Assembly: GCF_000720475.1 (NCBI RefSeq)
Contig: NZ_JOAP01000047.1
Coordinates: forward strand, 1 to 56,539
Reading direction: 5' to 3'
DNA length: 56,539 nucleotides
Source: Streptomyces aureocirculatus
GTDB lineage: Bacteria > Actinomycetota > Actinomycetes > Streptomycetales > Streptomycetaceae
Positions 43,695-51,713 of this stretch are shown one piece after another. Position numbers and translations under genes: made by a program. A model generated the notes under the pieces. That model searched no databases and was not told where the DNA came from. It saw only the letters and a list, made by a program, of their open reading frames with translations. Position 1 is the stretch's first letter. Each line of letters opens with the position of its first letter.

Positions 43695-44966
43695 GTGATC
43701 CACGTCTTCGTCGGGCCGACGCTGGAGCGGTCCGCTCCTCAGCTCACCGTGGGGAACGTACAGGTACACCCGCCCATACGTCACGGTGACCTGTTCACCA
43801 GCTCGATCGCGGACAGCGATACGGTGGTGCTCATCGACGGGGTGTACCACCAGGCACCGGCACTGCGCCACAAGGAGATCCTGGCGGCGATGGGCCGGGG
43901 TGTTCGGGTGATCGGCGCGGCGAGCATCGGGGCCTTGCGCGCTGCTGAACTCGCGCCGTTCGGGATGCTCGGCATCGGCACCGTCTACACCGCCTATGCC
44001 CGAGAACAGATCGTGGGCGACGATGAGGTCGCCGTCGGGCAGGCCCCGGATGGGGACCTGAAGGCGCTGACGTGGCCGGTGGTCAATCTGCGGCATGTCC
44101 TGGACCTTGCGGTCAGGGCGGGGGTCATCGACGGTGGCGGAGCCGAGCGGCTGCTGGCGGCGCTGCGCGCGATCTACTACCCGCAGCGCACCATGGCCGC
44201 GGTGCTGGCTGTCTTGCGGCGTGAAGGAGCCGCGGAGGCCGCCCGCTGGTTGGAGCTCCAGCGCACGCACAACCGGCACTTCGGCGACATCAAGCGTGTC
44301 GATGCGCTCCAGGCCGTTGAGGCGGCCCTCGAGGGCCCCACGCCAGTACCGGGGGGCCGACTGCCGCCTGAGGTTTGGGAAACGGGGTACTTCCGCCGCT
44401 GGTCCAACGCCTTCGCGCGGGGCCGTGTGGAGGGCCTGGAGCTGGCCACCGAGGACCGTCTGATCTACCAGCAGGTCTTTGACCCGGCGTTCCCCGAGAC
44501 GTGGGCCCATTACCTGGAGTACCGCTCGCTGCACCCGGCCGACGGGCCGGGCCGGCCGCTGGCTGAGCGGCTGGCCCAGGTCACCGGCGGCGATCTGACT
44601 GCCGACCGCGTCTTCCATCCGACCATCGACCTGCGGGACGCACAAAGCGTGTCGCTCCTGCTGGCTGGCGAGACCGAGCAGGACCGGGAGGCCGTCGCCC
44701 GCTACCGGGCCGCTCTCCAGGCGCGCCGCCCTCGGCCCGGCTTCTCGGTCGCGGCGGTACGCGAGGACCTCACGCGCCGGCTGCTGCTGAGGGTGTGGCA
44801 CTGCTGCGAGGAGCGCTTCGACGCGGAGGCGTCCGCGCGGGGCTTGATGTGCGGGGCGCGTGCCGTCGAGTCGGCCAAAAGGCTCGTGCCGGGCCTGGTA
44901 GAGGAGGCCGAGGCCGGGATGTTCGTGTCGAGCGCGCGGATAGAGGTGGCCCATGCCGCGCGGTGA
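43695..44966 (+). CDS. TfuA-like protein of thioamide RiPP cluster
   Basis: 423 residues from GTG 43695 (GGAGG upstream). The N-terminal TfuA core is unmistakable: VFVGPTL at the start, then VVLIDGVYHQAPALRHKEIL, AAMGRGVRVIGAASIGALRA and AELAPFGMLGIGTVYTAYA. TfuA proteins partner YcaO enzymes to install backbone thioamides, as in thioviridamide and methyl-coenzyme M reductase. The C-terminal 200 residues (helical, WHCCEERFDAEASARGLMCG) are an extension beyond the usual core and may recognise the precursor. It overlaps the YcaO gene by 14 bp. Confidence 0.9.
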   Translation: MIHVFVGPTLERSAPQLTVGNVQVHPPIRHGDLFTSSIADSDTVVLIDGVYHQAPALRHKEILAAMGRGVRVIGAASIGALRAAELAPFGMLGIGTVYTAYAREQIVGDDEVAVGQAPDGDLKALTWPVVNLRHVLDLAVRAGVIDGGGAERLLAALRAIYYPQRTMAAVLAVLRREGAAEAARWLELQRTHNRHFGDIKRVDALQAVEAALEGPTPVPGGRLPPEVWETGYFRRWSNAFARGRVEGLELATEDRLIYQQVFDPAFPETWAHYLEYRSLHPADGPGRPLAERLAQVTGGDLTADRVFHPTIDLRDAQSVSLLLAGETEQDREAVARYRAALQARRPRPGFSVAAVREDLTRRLLLRVWHCCEERFDAEASARGLMCGARAVESAKRLVPGLVEEAEAGMFVSSARIEVAHAAR

Positions 44967-46101
44967 CAGCCAGGTGGCGCTGCCGGGCACGGTGCGCGCG
45001 CGGCCTCCAGCGCAGACCTGGGCGGCGGTGTCCGGCCGGCTGCCCGACTACGGGATCACCCGGGTCGCGGACCTGACCGGCCTGGACAGCATCGGGCTGC
45101 CAGTATGGACGGCGATCCGGCCTGCCTCGCGTACCTTGAGCACGGCGCAGGGCAAGGGGGCCTCCCACCTGCTGGCGAAGCTGTCAGCGGTCATGGAAGC
45201 AATCGAACTGTGGCACGTCGAACAGCCGCTGCCCATCACCATTCGCGGCCCGGCCGTCGAGGTAGCCCCTTCCTGCCCAGTGACCGAACTGCCGCTGACC
45301 ATCCCCTACTCCCACGAGTCCCTGGCCCGGATCGTGTGGGAGTGGACTCCCGGGAGCGGCCTGCTCAGCGGCGTCACGAAGCTGCTGCCGGTCGACTTGG
45401 TACGCCGCCGTGTGCAACGGCCCGAGTGGGTTCCGGACCTGCTGCGCGCCACCAGCACCGGCCTGGCCTGCGGCAACAGCCGGGATGAGGCCCTGCTGCA
45501 CGCCCTCTTGGAGATCGTGGAGCGAGACGTGCTGTACCGGGACGGACAGGCGGGCGGACGCCAGCGCACCCTCATCAATCCAAAGACAGTCGACGACTCC
45601 TTCGGCCGGGAGGTTGTGGATCGGCTGCTGGCCGCGGGCATGTCGCTGGAGACCGCGTCCGTGGACGGCCCGTACGGCCTGCCGGTGTGTGTGGCCTACC
45701 TCTGGGCGGAGGACCATCCCGTTGTCTTCGCTGGCGGCGGCTGCCACTACGACCCGTCGATCGCGCTGACCCGAGCCCTCACCGAAGCCGCCCAGTCCCG
45801 GCTGACCGCGATCGCCGGAACACGCGACGACCTCGCCAGCGACCCCGGCGCGTTCGACACCACGCCCTTGCGGCCGGCCACCGCCACTGCACTCGCGCCG
45901 TGGACCGAAGTGAGCGGCTCGTACCCCGCACCCGAGGGCGGCTTCGCCAACCAAGTCGCTGAGGCGGCCCGGCGCATCACCGCCGTGACAGGGCACGAAC
46001 CAGTGGCCCTGAATCTGTCCGGCGCGACCGCACCAGTCCCCACCGTCCAGGTCATCTGCCCCGGAGCCCGCTCACGTATCAGGAGATCGATGCCCCGATG
46101 A
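44953..46101 (+). CDS. YcaO-domain thioamidation enzyme
   Basis: 382 residues. YcaO ATP-binding segments are present: KGASHLLAKLSAVMEAIELW near residue 58, and GLACGNSRDEALLHALLEIV followed by ERDVLY, with the ExxxE and ExxER type acidic residues. Beside TfuA the enzyme is expected to activate a peptide amide with ATP and exchange its oxygen for sulfur. No E1-like or F-type partner of azoline-forming YcaOs is near, and the precursor has no Cys for azolines. Start ATG 44953 lies inside the TfuA gene; the stop overlaps the methyltransferase start (ATGA). Confidence 0.9.
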   Translation: MPRGDSQVALPGTVRARPPAQTWAAVSGRLPDYGITRVADLTGLDSIGLPVWTAIRPASRTLSTAQGKGASHLLAKLSAVMEAIELWHVEQPLPITIRGPAVEVAPSCPVTELPLTIPYSHESLARIVWEWTPGSGLLSGVTKLLPVDLVRRRVQRPEWVPDLLRATSTGLACGNSRDEALLHALLEIVERDVLYRDGQAGGRQRTLINPKTVDDSFGREVVDRLLAAGMSLETASVDGPYGLPVCVAYLWAEDHPVVFAGGGCHYDPSIALTRALTEAAQSRLTAIAGTRDDLASDPGAFDTTPLRPATATALAPWTEVSGSYPAPEGGFANQVAEAARRITAVTGHEPVALNLSGATAPVPTVQVICPGARSRIRRSMPR

Positions 46102-46988
46102 ACCCCGCCGCGGTACAGACGACCACGCCACCCACGACTAGCAAACAGCGCTCGGCCCCCTACGACGCCTTTCATGCCGCCCGCGCCCGCACCGATCTGA
46201 CCGCCCGCCTGTACGCCGCTGCGATGGGCGAGGATTATCCATCGGAGGTCAGCGCCTCCAGTTCCTGCGACTGGCCCCTGCTCGGGCTACTGACCGCACG
46301 GCTGCGGATGTCCCCCGACCAGCTCCTGGTGGACGCGGGGTGCGGCACCGGAGGCATCGGTCTGTGGCTGGCCCGCGCCCTTGCCGTACGCCTGGAGGGC
46401 TTCGACCTCTCCCCCATCGCCATCGCACAGGCCACCACACGCCGCCCCCACTTCCTCGACCGCAAGGCCACCTGGGCTCGTTTCCGCATCGCGGAGCTTG
46501 CGGACACCGGTCTGTCCGATGGCTGCGCCGACGGCATCGTCTGTGTGGACGTCCTGGGGCGTTCCGCCGACAAAGTCTCAGCGATGTGCGAGCTCGGCCG
46601 TGTCCTGGCCCCCGGTGGCCGCTTGGCGATGACCCGCTCGCTGCGCCCCGGCACCACTGCGGCCTGGACCGAGCAGGCGCAGGCGGCCGGGCTCGAGGTG
46701 GAGCACGTGGACGAACGCCCTGCCGAACCGGTGATGTGGGAACGGCTCTACCGGCTATGGATCGCCCACGCCGATGATTTGATTGGCGAGCTGGGCGGGG
46801 GCCAGGCCCAGAGCATGCTGCGCGAGGCACACCGGATGCTGCCCCTCCTGGTCGGTCGCCGTGCTGTCCTGTTGACGCTGAGACGCCCCGCGACCGGCCC
46901 AGTGGGGTCCCCTGCGGCCGCTAGGATGACGACGCTCGACCGCCGCGTCGGCAACAGCCCCACGTTCAGCGGAAGGACCCCGCAGTGA
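46098..46988 (+). CDS. SAM-dependent methyltransferase in RiPP operon
   Basis: 296 residues, starting at ATG 46098 within the YcaO stop. Motif I is LLVDAGCGTGGIGLWLARAL, then LEGFDLSPIAIAQATTRRPH, ADGIVCVDVLGRSADKVSAM and GRVLAPGGRLAMTRSLRP. The N-terminal 60 residues are poorly conserved and Ser/Thr-rich. A role in N- or O-methylating the peptide is inferred from location only. The stop overlaps the next start. Confidence 0.88.
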   Translation: MNPAAVQTTTPPTTSKQRSAPYDAFHAARARTDLTARLYAAAMGEDYPSEVSASSSCDWPLLGLLTARLRMSPDQLLVDAGCGTGGIGLWLARALAVRLEGFDLSPIAIAQATTRRPHFLDRKATWARFRIAELADTGLSDGCADGIVCVDVLGRSADKVSAMCELGRVLAPGGRLAMTRSLRPGTTAAWTEQAQAAGLEVEHVDERPAEPVMWERLYRLWIAHADDLIGELGGGQAQSMLREAHRMLPLLVGRRAVLLTLRRPATGPVGSPAAARMTTLDRRVGNSPTFSGRTPQ

Positions 46989-47998
46989 CTCAGCGCCGTA
47001 CCGTCCGCGCGGCGGTATTCTCCGCCGGGTCCTGGGGCACCGCCGTCGCCAAGATCATGGCCGACGCCGGGACCGACGTCATCGTGCACGCTCGCCGCAG
47101 CGAGATCGCCGACGCGATCAACACAGAGCACCGCAACCCCGGATACTTCCCGGACGTGGAACTGCCCGCTGCCGTGAAGGCCACGACCGCCCCAGCTATC
47201 GCTCTGGACAACGCGGACTTCCTTGTGCTGTCCATCCCCGCGCAGTCCCTGCGGGACAGCCTGGCCACGTGGGCGCCGCACATCGGGCCCGACACCGTCG
47301 TCGTGTCGCTGATGAAGGGCATCGAACGCGACACCGACAAGCGTGCCAGCGAGGTCATCATCGATGTGGCCGGCGTCCGCGCCCACCGGGTAGCCGTACT
47401 GTCGGGGCCCAACCTGGCGCGCGAGATCATGGCCGGACAGCCCGCTGCAGCGACCGTCGCCTGCCCCGACGAAGACGCCGCCGCCCGCTTCCAACAGGCA
47501 TGCCATGCCCCCTACTTCCGGCCCTACACCAGCACCGACGTGATCGGCTGCGAGCTCGGTGGTGCCATCAAGAACGTCATCGCACTCGCGGTCGGAATCG
47601 CCTCCGGCATGGGCCTGGGTGACAACGCCGCGGCCATGCTCATCACCCGGGGTCTGGCCGAGACCACCCGGCTCGCCGCTGCCATGGGCGCCCATCCCGC
47701 AACGCTCGCGGGCCTGGCCGGCCTGGGTGACCTGGTCGCCACTTGTTCCTCGCCGCTCTCCCGCAACCGGACCTTCGGCACCCACCTCGGTAAGGGCTTG
47801 AGCGTCCAGGAGGCGACCGCCGCCACCCGTCAGACCACTGAGGGCGTCAAATCCGCGGAGGCGATCCTCGCCCTGGCCCACTCCCACGGCGTCGACATGC
47901 CCATCACCGACGTGATCACCACCCTTTTGAACGGAAAGATCACACTCGGCCAGGCTACGGCCGCGCTCATGCAGCGCCCGCCCAAGCCTGAGCGCTGA
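46985..47998 (+). CDS. GpsA-like glycerol-3-phosphate dehydrogenase homologue
   Basis: 337 residues from GTG 46985 (GTGA overlap). It matches NAD(P)-dependent glycerol-3-phosphate dehydrogenase: nucleotide-binding AAVFSAGSWGTAVAKIMADA (the first Gly of GxGxxG is Ser here), SIPAQSLRDSL, AVLSGPNLAREIMAGQPAAA, the substrate lysine in ELGGAIKNVIALAVGIASG, and GLAGLGDLVATCSSPLSRNR. Length is normal. As a fourth gene in a RiPP operon it is out of place for phospholipid synthesis. It may be recruited as a reductase for the peptide or may feed a glycerol-phosphate modification. Confidence 0.9.
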   Translation: MTQRRTVRAAVFSAGSWGTAVAKIMADAGTDVIVHARRSEIADAINTEHRNPGYFPDVELPAAVKATTAPAIALDNADFLVLSIPAQSLRDSLATWAPHIGPDTVVVSLMKGIERDTDKRASEVIIDVAGVRAHRVAVLSGPNLAREIMAGQPAAATVACPDEDAAARFQQACHAPYFRPYTSTDVIGCELGGAIKNVIALAVGIASGMGLGDNAAAMLITRGLAETTRLAAAMGAHPATLAGLAGLGDLVATCSSPLSRNRTFGTHLGKGLSVQEATAATRQTTEGVKSAEAILALAHSHGVDMPITDVITTLLNGKITLGQATAALMQRPPKPER

Positions 47999-48065
47999 TC
48001 CCCCGGCGCCCCGCGCACGCGAGGCCTCCACCCACCTTTCACCTCCCTGACGGAGGCTTCTGCGC

Positions 48066-48419
48066 ATGCACGCATCTGTGCTGTCCGCTGTCGAGATCGC
48101 CCTCACTCTCGCCTTGGTGGCCTGGATGGCCACCGGCTTCACCCGCCTGCCCGGCCGCTGGCTGCGCTGGAAGATGTTCTGCCGGGCCACCTTCACCATC
48201 GTCACGCTCACCGGCACCAAGGACGGCCGCACCGAGCCCGTAAACGTGTACGACCATCTGTCGCCCGGCTCCTTCATTCTCGGCCCGCCCCAGCTCCAGA
48301 CAATCCTCAACTACCTCACCCACACGGGCCGTTACGACCGCGTCGACGGCCACGGCCGCCTCCTCAACGCCGACGGCGAGCGACCCATCGACATCAGGGA
48401 CAGCCGTGTGGTTCTTTGA
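48066..48419 (+). CDS. Small membrane protein in RiPP operon
   Basis: 117 residues. One N-terminal membrane helix (LSAVEIALTLALVAWMATGF) is followed by a soluble domain with TFTIVTLTGTKDGRTEPVNV and YDHLSPGSFILGPPQLQTIL. It starts 67 bp after the dehydrogenase and overlaps the start of the HTTM-like gene by 14 bp. Pairing with an HTTM protein is a recurrent arrangement in bacteria, usually with a DCC-type oxidoreductase. This protein lacks a DCC or CxxC motif, so the partner type differs. Confidence 0.6.
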   Translation: MHASVLSAVEIALTLALVAWMATGFTRLPGRWLRWKMFCRATFTIVTLTGTKDGRTEPVNVYDHLSPGSFILGPPQLQTILNYLTHTGRYDRVDGHGRLLNADGERPIDIRDSRVVL

Positions 48420-49260
48420 GAGCCTCGCCTCCGGCTTCCACCACCCCACCGACCCCGCAAGGCTCCATCTGTTCCGCATCATCTTCGGCGTCATTCTCAC
48501 CCTGCGGTTCGCCCTCTCCATCGGCCAAGGCGGCTGGGGCCGCCTGGCTCCCGGCTCCCTCAGCCGCCATCTCGCCGAGCAGCGCTTCGGCCCGGCCAAG
48601 GCTCAAATCCTCGCCCGGATCTACCGGCCAGCATTGATCATCCGAACTGCCGCCGCCCTTGGCCTGGCCATCGGACTGGTATCCAGGCTCTCGCTCGTGC
48701 TCGTCCTTGCGGGCGCAGGGATGGAACTCCTCTACCTCAAGAGCCCCAACGCCGTCCGCTACACCCTGCTCACCGGCGCCTGCCTCCTCCTCGCGGGAGA
48801 CATCGGGCACGGACTGCGCATCGAGCACGGTGCCAGCACGGCCAACACCTGGGCGCAGTGCCTCCTGGTGCTGGTCACCACCGACATCTACTGGAACAGC
48901 GCCTATCACAAACTCCGCTCGCCCCAGTTCCGTACCGGTCTCTACCTCGCCCAGTGGATGCACGTCTATGCCCAGGTCAAAGGCCACTTGCCTTACCGCG
49001 GTCAGTACGCCGTCCCCGGCCTCGTCCGACGCAACATGGGTAACCTGAGCGACCGAGACATCAGGCTATGGCGGCTGTCCGCAGCCACCGTAATCGCGGC
49101 GGAGATCGCGCTGCCGCCCGCCCTGCTCTACCCGCAGACCATGCCGTATGCCGTCGTCCTCGGCATCGGTCTGCACAGCGCCTTCACCTGCCTCAAACCG
49201 CGCCAGCTCATTACCTTCTCTGGCCTCACTCTCGGCACCTACATCGCCTTCGTCACATGA
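48406..49260 (+). CDS. HTTM-like (gamma-carboxylase-related) membrane protein
   Basis: 284 residues from GTG 48406. Several hydrophobic segments alternate with short loops (LFRIIFGVILTLRFALSIG; IIRTAAALGLAIGLVSRLSL; LVLVLAGAGMELLYL; LPPALLYPQTMPYAVVLGIG). The cytoplasmic-like motif NSAYHKLRSPQFRTGLYLAQ is the HTTM signature near a conserved Trp/Tyr. HTTM is related to the transmembrane domain of vitamin-K-dependent gamma-carboxylase. The soluble part of that enzyme is absent. Being last in the RiPP operon, it may modify, export or confer immunity to the peptide. Confidence 0.7.
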   Translation: MWFFESLASGFHHPTDPARLHLFRIIFGVILTLRFALSIGQGGWGRLAPGSLSRHLAEQRFGPAKAQILARIYRPALIIRTAAALGLAIGLVSRLSLVLVLAGAGMELLYLKSPNAVRYTLLTGACLLLAGDIGHGLRIEHGASTANTWAQCLLVLVTTDIYWNSAYHKLRSPQFRTGLYLAQWMHVYAQVKGHLPYRGQYAVPGLVRRNMGNLSDRDIRLWRLSAATVIAAEIALPPALLYPQTMPYAVVLGIGLHSAFTCLKPRQLITFSGLTLGTYIAFVT

Positions 49261-49420
49261 CCCCAGCAGCACGTCCGCCGGTAGACCGACGCATGGTGGT
49301 CGAAGCGACAGCGTGGCGGTCTCGCAGCGAGGCGCCGTGGCGTGATCCGCCCGAGCGGTCCGGGAACTGGAAGACGATCTTTAAGAATGTCGACCGCTGG
49401 TCGAAGGGCGGGGTCTGGGC
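49257..49420 (+). mobile_element. IS5-family transposase N-terminal fragment
   Basis: RMVVEATAWRSRSEAPWRDP followed by SGNWKTIFKNVDRWSKGGVW is the start region of an IS5-type transposase. Its ATG overlaps the stop of the HTTM gene. The rest of the element is gone. It marks the downstream border of the RiPP operon. Confidence 0.65.
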
Positions 49421-49466
49421 GCGCGCTGCGGCGTTCCCGACTGCGATACCGCCACGCCCCGGTCGG

Positions 49467-49690
49467 TCAATCGGTCCGGGCCGGCGTACTGACCGCTCGC
49501 GCGATGCGACTGCCGACCAGGCTCTCCGCCTCAGCTAGCTGATGCCACGCGGCCCCGGTGACTTCGGCCTCCTGGATGCTTCCCACGTCCGCATGCGCTG
49601 TCGTGAACGCGTACCCAATGTCGAGGTGATAATGCTCTGGCTCGTCCTTCGCCGGGCGGGCAGGAACCCGGCCGTTGAGCCGTGAGACGT
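49467..49690 (-). pseudogene. NUDIX hydrolase C-terminal fragment
   Basis: The minus-strand frame reads RPAKDEPEHYHLDIGYAFTT, then EAEVTGAAWHQLAEAESLVG and SRIARAV. This is the usual end of NUDIX proteins (H-H-D-Y motif, then E-EV-GxxW). The NUDIX box itself is missing. It is adjacent to the IS5 fragment and is surely truncated. Confidence 0.5.
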
Positions 49691-49847
49691 TAGTTGGAAC
49701 CTGGCCACGGTTGTTGGAACCGGAGGGCTCCAGCACTGGAATCGATCTTGAGCTTTGGCTGTGCCCCAAAATGATCAGACGCCGACCGTCGGGACCTGGT
49801 AGAACCGGGTCCCAGTGGCGTCTGGGCCACGAGGCTCTGGGGGCGGT

Positions 49848-50429
49848 GTGTCGGGACCGGCGGTTGGACTGTGGCTCTTCGAACCGCGCGAGTTCGCGGA
49901 CATCCTGGCCGATGTAGTCCCGTGGTTGGAGACATTCTGCGAACCGGTGGAGACCAAAGCTGGCGGAGCTGTGGACTTCTGGGTGCGAGACGGTTCGGCC
50001 CTGGGCCTGCGCGCCTTCGACCCGGCCAGCGTCGGCGTGTTCTTCGTGTCGGAGGACGAGGAGGTGCCTGGGGAGGACGAGGATTACGCAGCCTTCTTGC
50101 GGCCACCGGTGCAGGGGCTCGTAGTCGGCGCCGGCTGCTCGGGCTCAGTGAACCATGTGCTGCTCGGTCATCTGACGCTCGCTCTCGCCCGCCGTCTGGA
50201 TGCGCTGGTCGACTTCGACGGCCTCCTGAGCAGCTGCCCCGCCGCGGGAGACGACACGAGGAACGAGGCAGTCCTGGCCCGGGCGAGAGCACTGGCGTCA
50301 GCCCTCCCGGGAAGGCTTTCGGAGGTCTCCTATGGCACCGGGGGCGGTGGACGGTGGCTTCGACACGTCGGAGACGTGGAGTTTCTGGAAGCCTGGCTGC
50401 AACATCCCGACTTCCACTTGATCAAGTAG
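49848..50429 (+). CDS. DUF6368 family protein
   Basis: 193 residues from GTG 49848 (GGGGGC just upstream). It starts SGPAVGLWLFEPREFADILA and continues LETFCEP, FVSEDEEVPGED, HVLLGHLTLALARRLDALVD, matching the small Streptomyces DUF6368 family often found near immunity or toxin-like genes. Cytoplasmic. The function is not known. It stands between the RiPP operon's border and the S74 region. Confidence 0.7.
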   Translation: MSGPAVGLWLFEPREFADILADVVPWLETFCEPVETKAGGAVDFWVRDGSALGLRAFDPASVGVFFVSEDEEVPGEDEDYAAFLRPPVQGLVVGAGCSGSVNHVLLGHLTLALARRLDALVDFDGLLSSCPAAGDDTRNEAVLARARALASALPGRLSEVSYGTGGGGRWLRHVGDVEFLEAWLQHPDFHLIK

Positions 50430-50783
50430 CGCTTCGGTGTCGATCTTCTTGGCGAGCAGGTCGCCATGGTGGAGGAGGAGTTTCCGTGCATCTGCATAGT
50501 GGTTCAGCGGGTCGGGGCGCGAGAGCTGAGACCGCGTGGAGACCCGTCTCAGCAGCCAGGATCGGCGGATGTCGTCGGGCTGCTGGGCTTCGATGGGCCG
50601 TGGTGCGAACTGGGGCTTACCTTCGGTGACATGGGACCAGATGAAGGCGGATGCTTCCTGTCGCGAGGAAATCTCACGTGGACAACCACAGTCGGCTCCA
50701 CGGTGAAGCACCGAGTATCGGAAGAAAGAGCGTGGGCGGTGGCGGTGGGGCCACCGCCCCCACACCGACTGGCACCGGGTTGG
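50430..50783. other. Gene-poor region, possible relic on minus strand
   Basis: One minus-strand frame (50298-50765) contains the protein-like stretch PLNHYADARKLLLHHGDLLA followed by KKIDTEALLD, but it overlaps the DUF6368 gene end and has no sensible start. I take it as a decayed gene. Nothing else is supported here. Confidence 0.3.
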
Positions 50784-51206
50784 TCAGGTTTCGTTTGCGC
50801 CGAGGGTGTTCTGGAGGGTCTGAACCCGTAGGGCGGCGACTTCCTCCCGGAGGTCGGTAAGTTCGCGGTGCAGGGCCTGGATGGCGACGAGGGCGACGCC
50901 GTTGGTGTCGGTGCAGCAGATCGTCCGGTCGTTCTCGCCGACTTCGAACGCCTTCCACCAATCCTGTGCCATCGGCCCCAGATGCCGTACGTGGGGTGGG
51001 TCCCAGTGGTAGCGCCAGGTGCTGACGGGCAGGTTCACCACCTGCTCCAGGACCCGGTAGCCGTTGACCGGCTCGCCGCCGGTCACGGCACCGGTGACGG
51101 CCGTCGACGCCAGCCCGGCCGCCGACCCGCCCCGGACGCGTAGCTGTCGGACCTGGGCGGGCGTCCGCACCCGGGCCAGCACACCCCGCAGCCGCCGGCC
51201 TTTCAC
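50784..51206 (-). CDS. Peptidase_S74-type chaperone domain protein (second part)
   Basis: 140 residues. The end is typical of the intramolecular chaperone (ICA/peptidase S74) domain: VSTWRYHWDPPHVRHLGPMA, QDWWKAFEVGENDRTICCTD, TNGVALVAIQALHREL, then a coiled coil (TDLREEVAALRVQTLQNTLG). In phage tail spikes this domain trimerises and cleaves itself off. It begins with ATG overlapping the stop of the upstream secreted ORF (ATGA). That ORF contains the domain's first strand, SDRALKT. Confidence 0.75.
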   Translation of the reverse strand: MKGRRLRGVLARVRTPAQVRQLRVRGGSAAGLASTAVTGAVTGGEPVNGYRVLEQVVNLPVSTWRYHWDPPHVRHLGPMAQDWWKAFEVGENDRTICCTDTNGVALVAIQALHRELTDLREEVAALRVQTLQNTLGANET

Positions 51207-51574
51207 CGCTCCCAGACCACCGCGGTCACCGCCGTCTTCAACGCCCGGTCAGAGACCCCGAAGCCGAGACCTCCGGGGCCGTGAGCGGCGCCGACGCAGG
51301 TGATGCCGCTGTTGCCGGCGGCGGCCTGGGTGGTGTTGACGGGCAGGGTGGCGACGGGGCCGGTCAGGACGCCGCTCCCGGTGGTGGTGGTGTTCGTCGT
51401 CTGGTTGGCGCCGTGGACGACGGCGGTGTTGCCGTTCTGCTGGTTGCCGATGCCGAGGATGTCGGCCTGCGCTGCCTGGGCGGGGCCGAGGACGGCTCCG
51501 GCCGCCCCCGCTGCGGCAGCGACGACCAGAACACGCTTACGCAGATGCGTCCGCGGAAGACTCCATACACCCAT
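51203..51574 (-). CDS. Secreted protein with start of S74 domain (first part)
   Basis: 123 residues from ATG 51574 (GGAAAGAGG upstream). A signal sequence (HLRKRVLVVAAAAGAAGAVL, then GPAQAAQA) is followed by Asn/Thr-rich GNQQNGNTAVVHGANQTTNT, resembling surface or tail-fibre-like repeats. It ends SDRALKTAVTAVVWER, where SDxxLK normally opens the S74 domain. The remainder is in the other frame in the next ORF, so either a frameshift occurred or two chains cooperate. A hydrophilic surface or adhesion role is inferred. Confidence 0.7.
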   Translation of the reverse strand: MGVWSLPRTHLRKRVLVVAAAAGAAGAVLGPAQAAQADILGIGNQQNGNTAVVHGANQTTNTTTTGSGVLTGPVATLPVNTTQAAAGNSGITCVGAAHGPGGLGFGVSDRALKTAVTAVVWER

Positions 51575-51713
51575 GAGTGCCTCTTTCCTGTGCTGGCGGT
51601 AACCGGTGCCCTTCCGGCGGTCCATGCCGGAGTGATCAGCCGGTTAACGCCTCCCGTGGTGGAGGGGACACGGGCGTGCGGTCGAAGTACCCGTTCGGGA
51701 GAGCCCGTTGTTC

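Noticed and set aside
43495..46101. Assignment of the RiPP to the thioviridamide or azole class
   Set aside because: The precursor has no Cys for the AviCys ring or azoles, and no cysteine decarboxylase or cyclodehydratase partner is present nearby.
50298..50765. 155-aa minus-strand ORF
   Set aside because: Overlaps the DUF6368 gene end, mostly low-complexity. Kept only as a possible relic.
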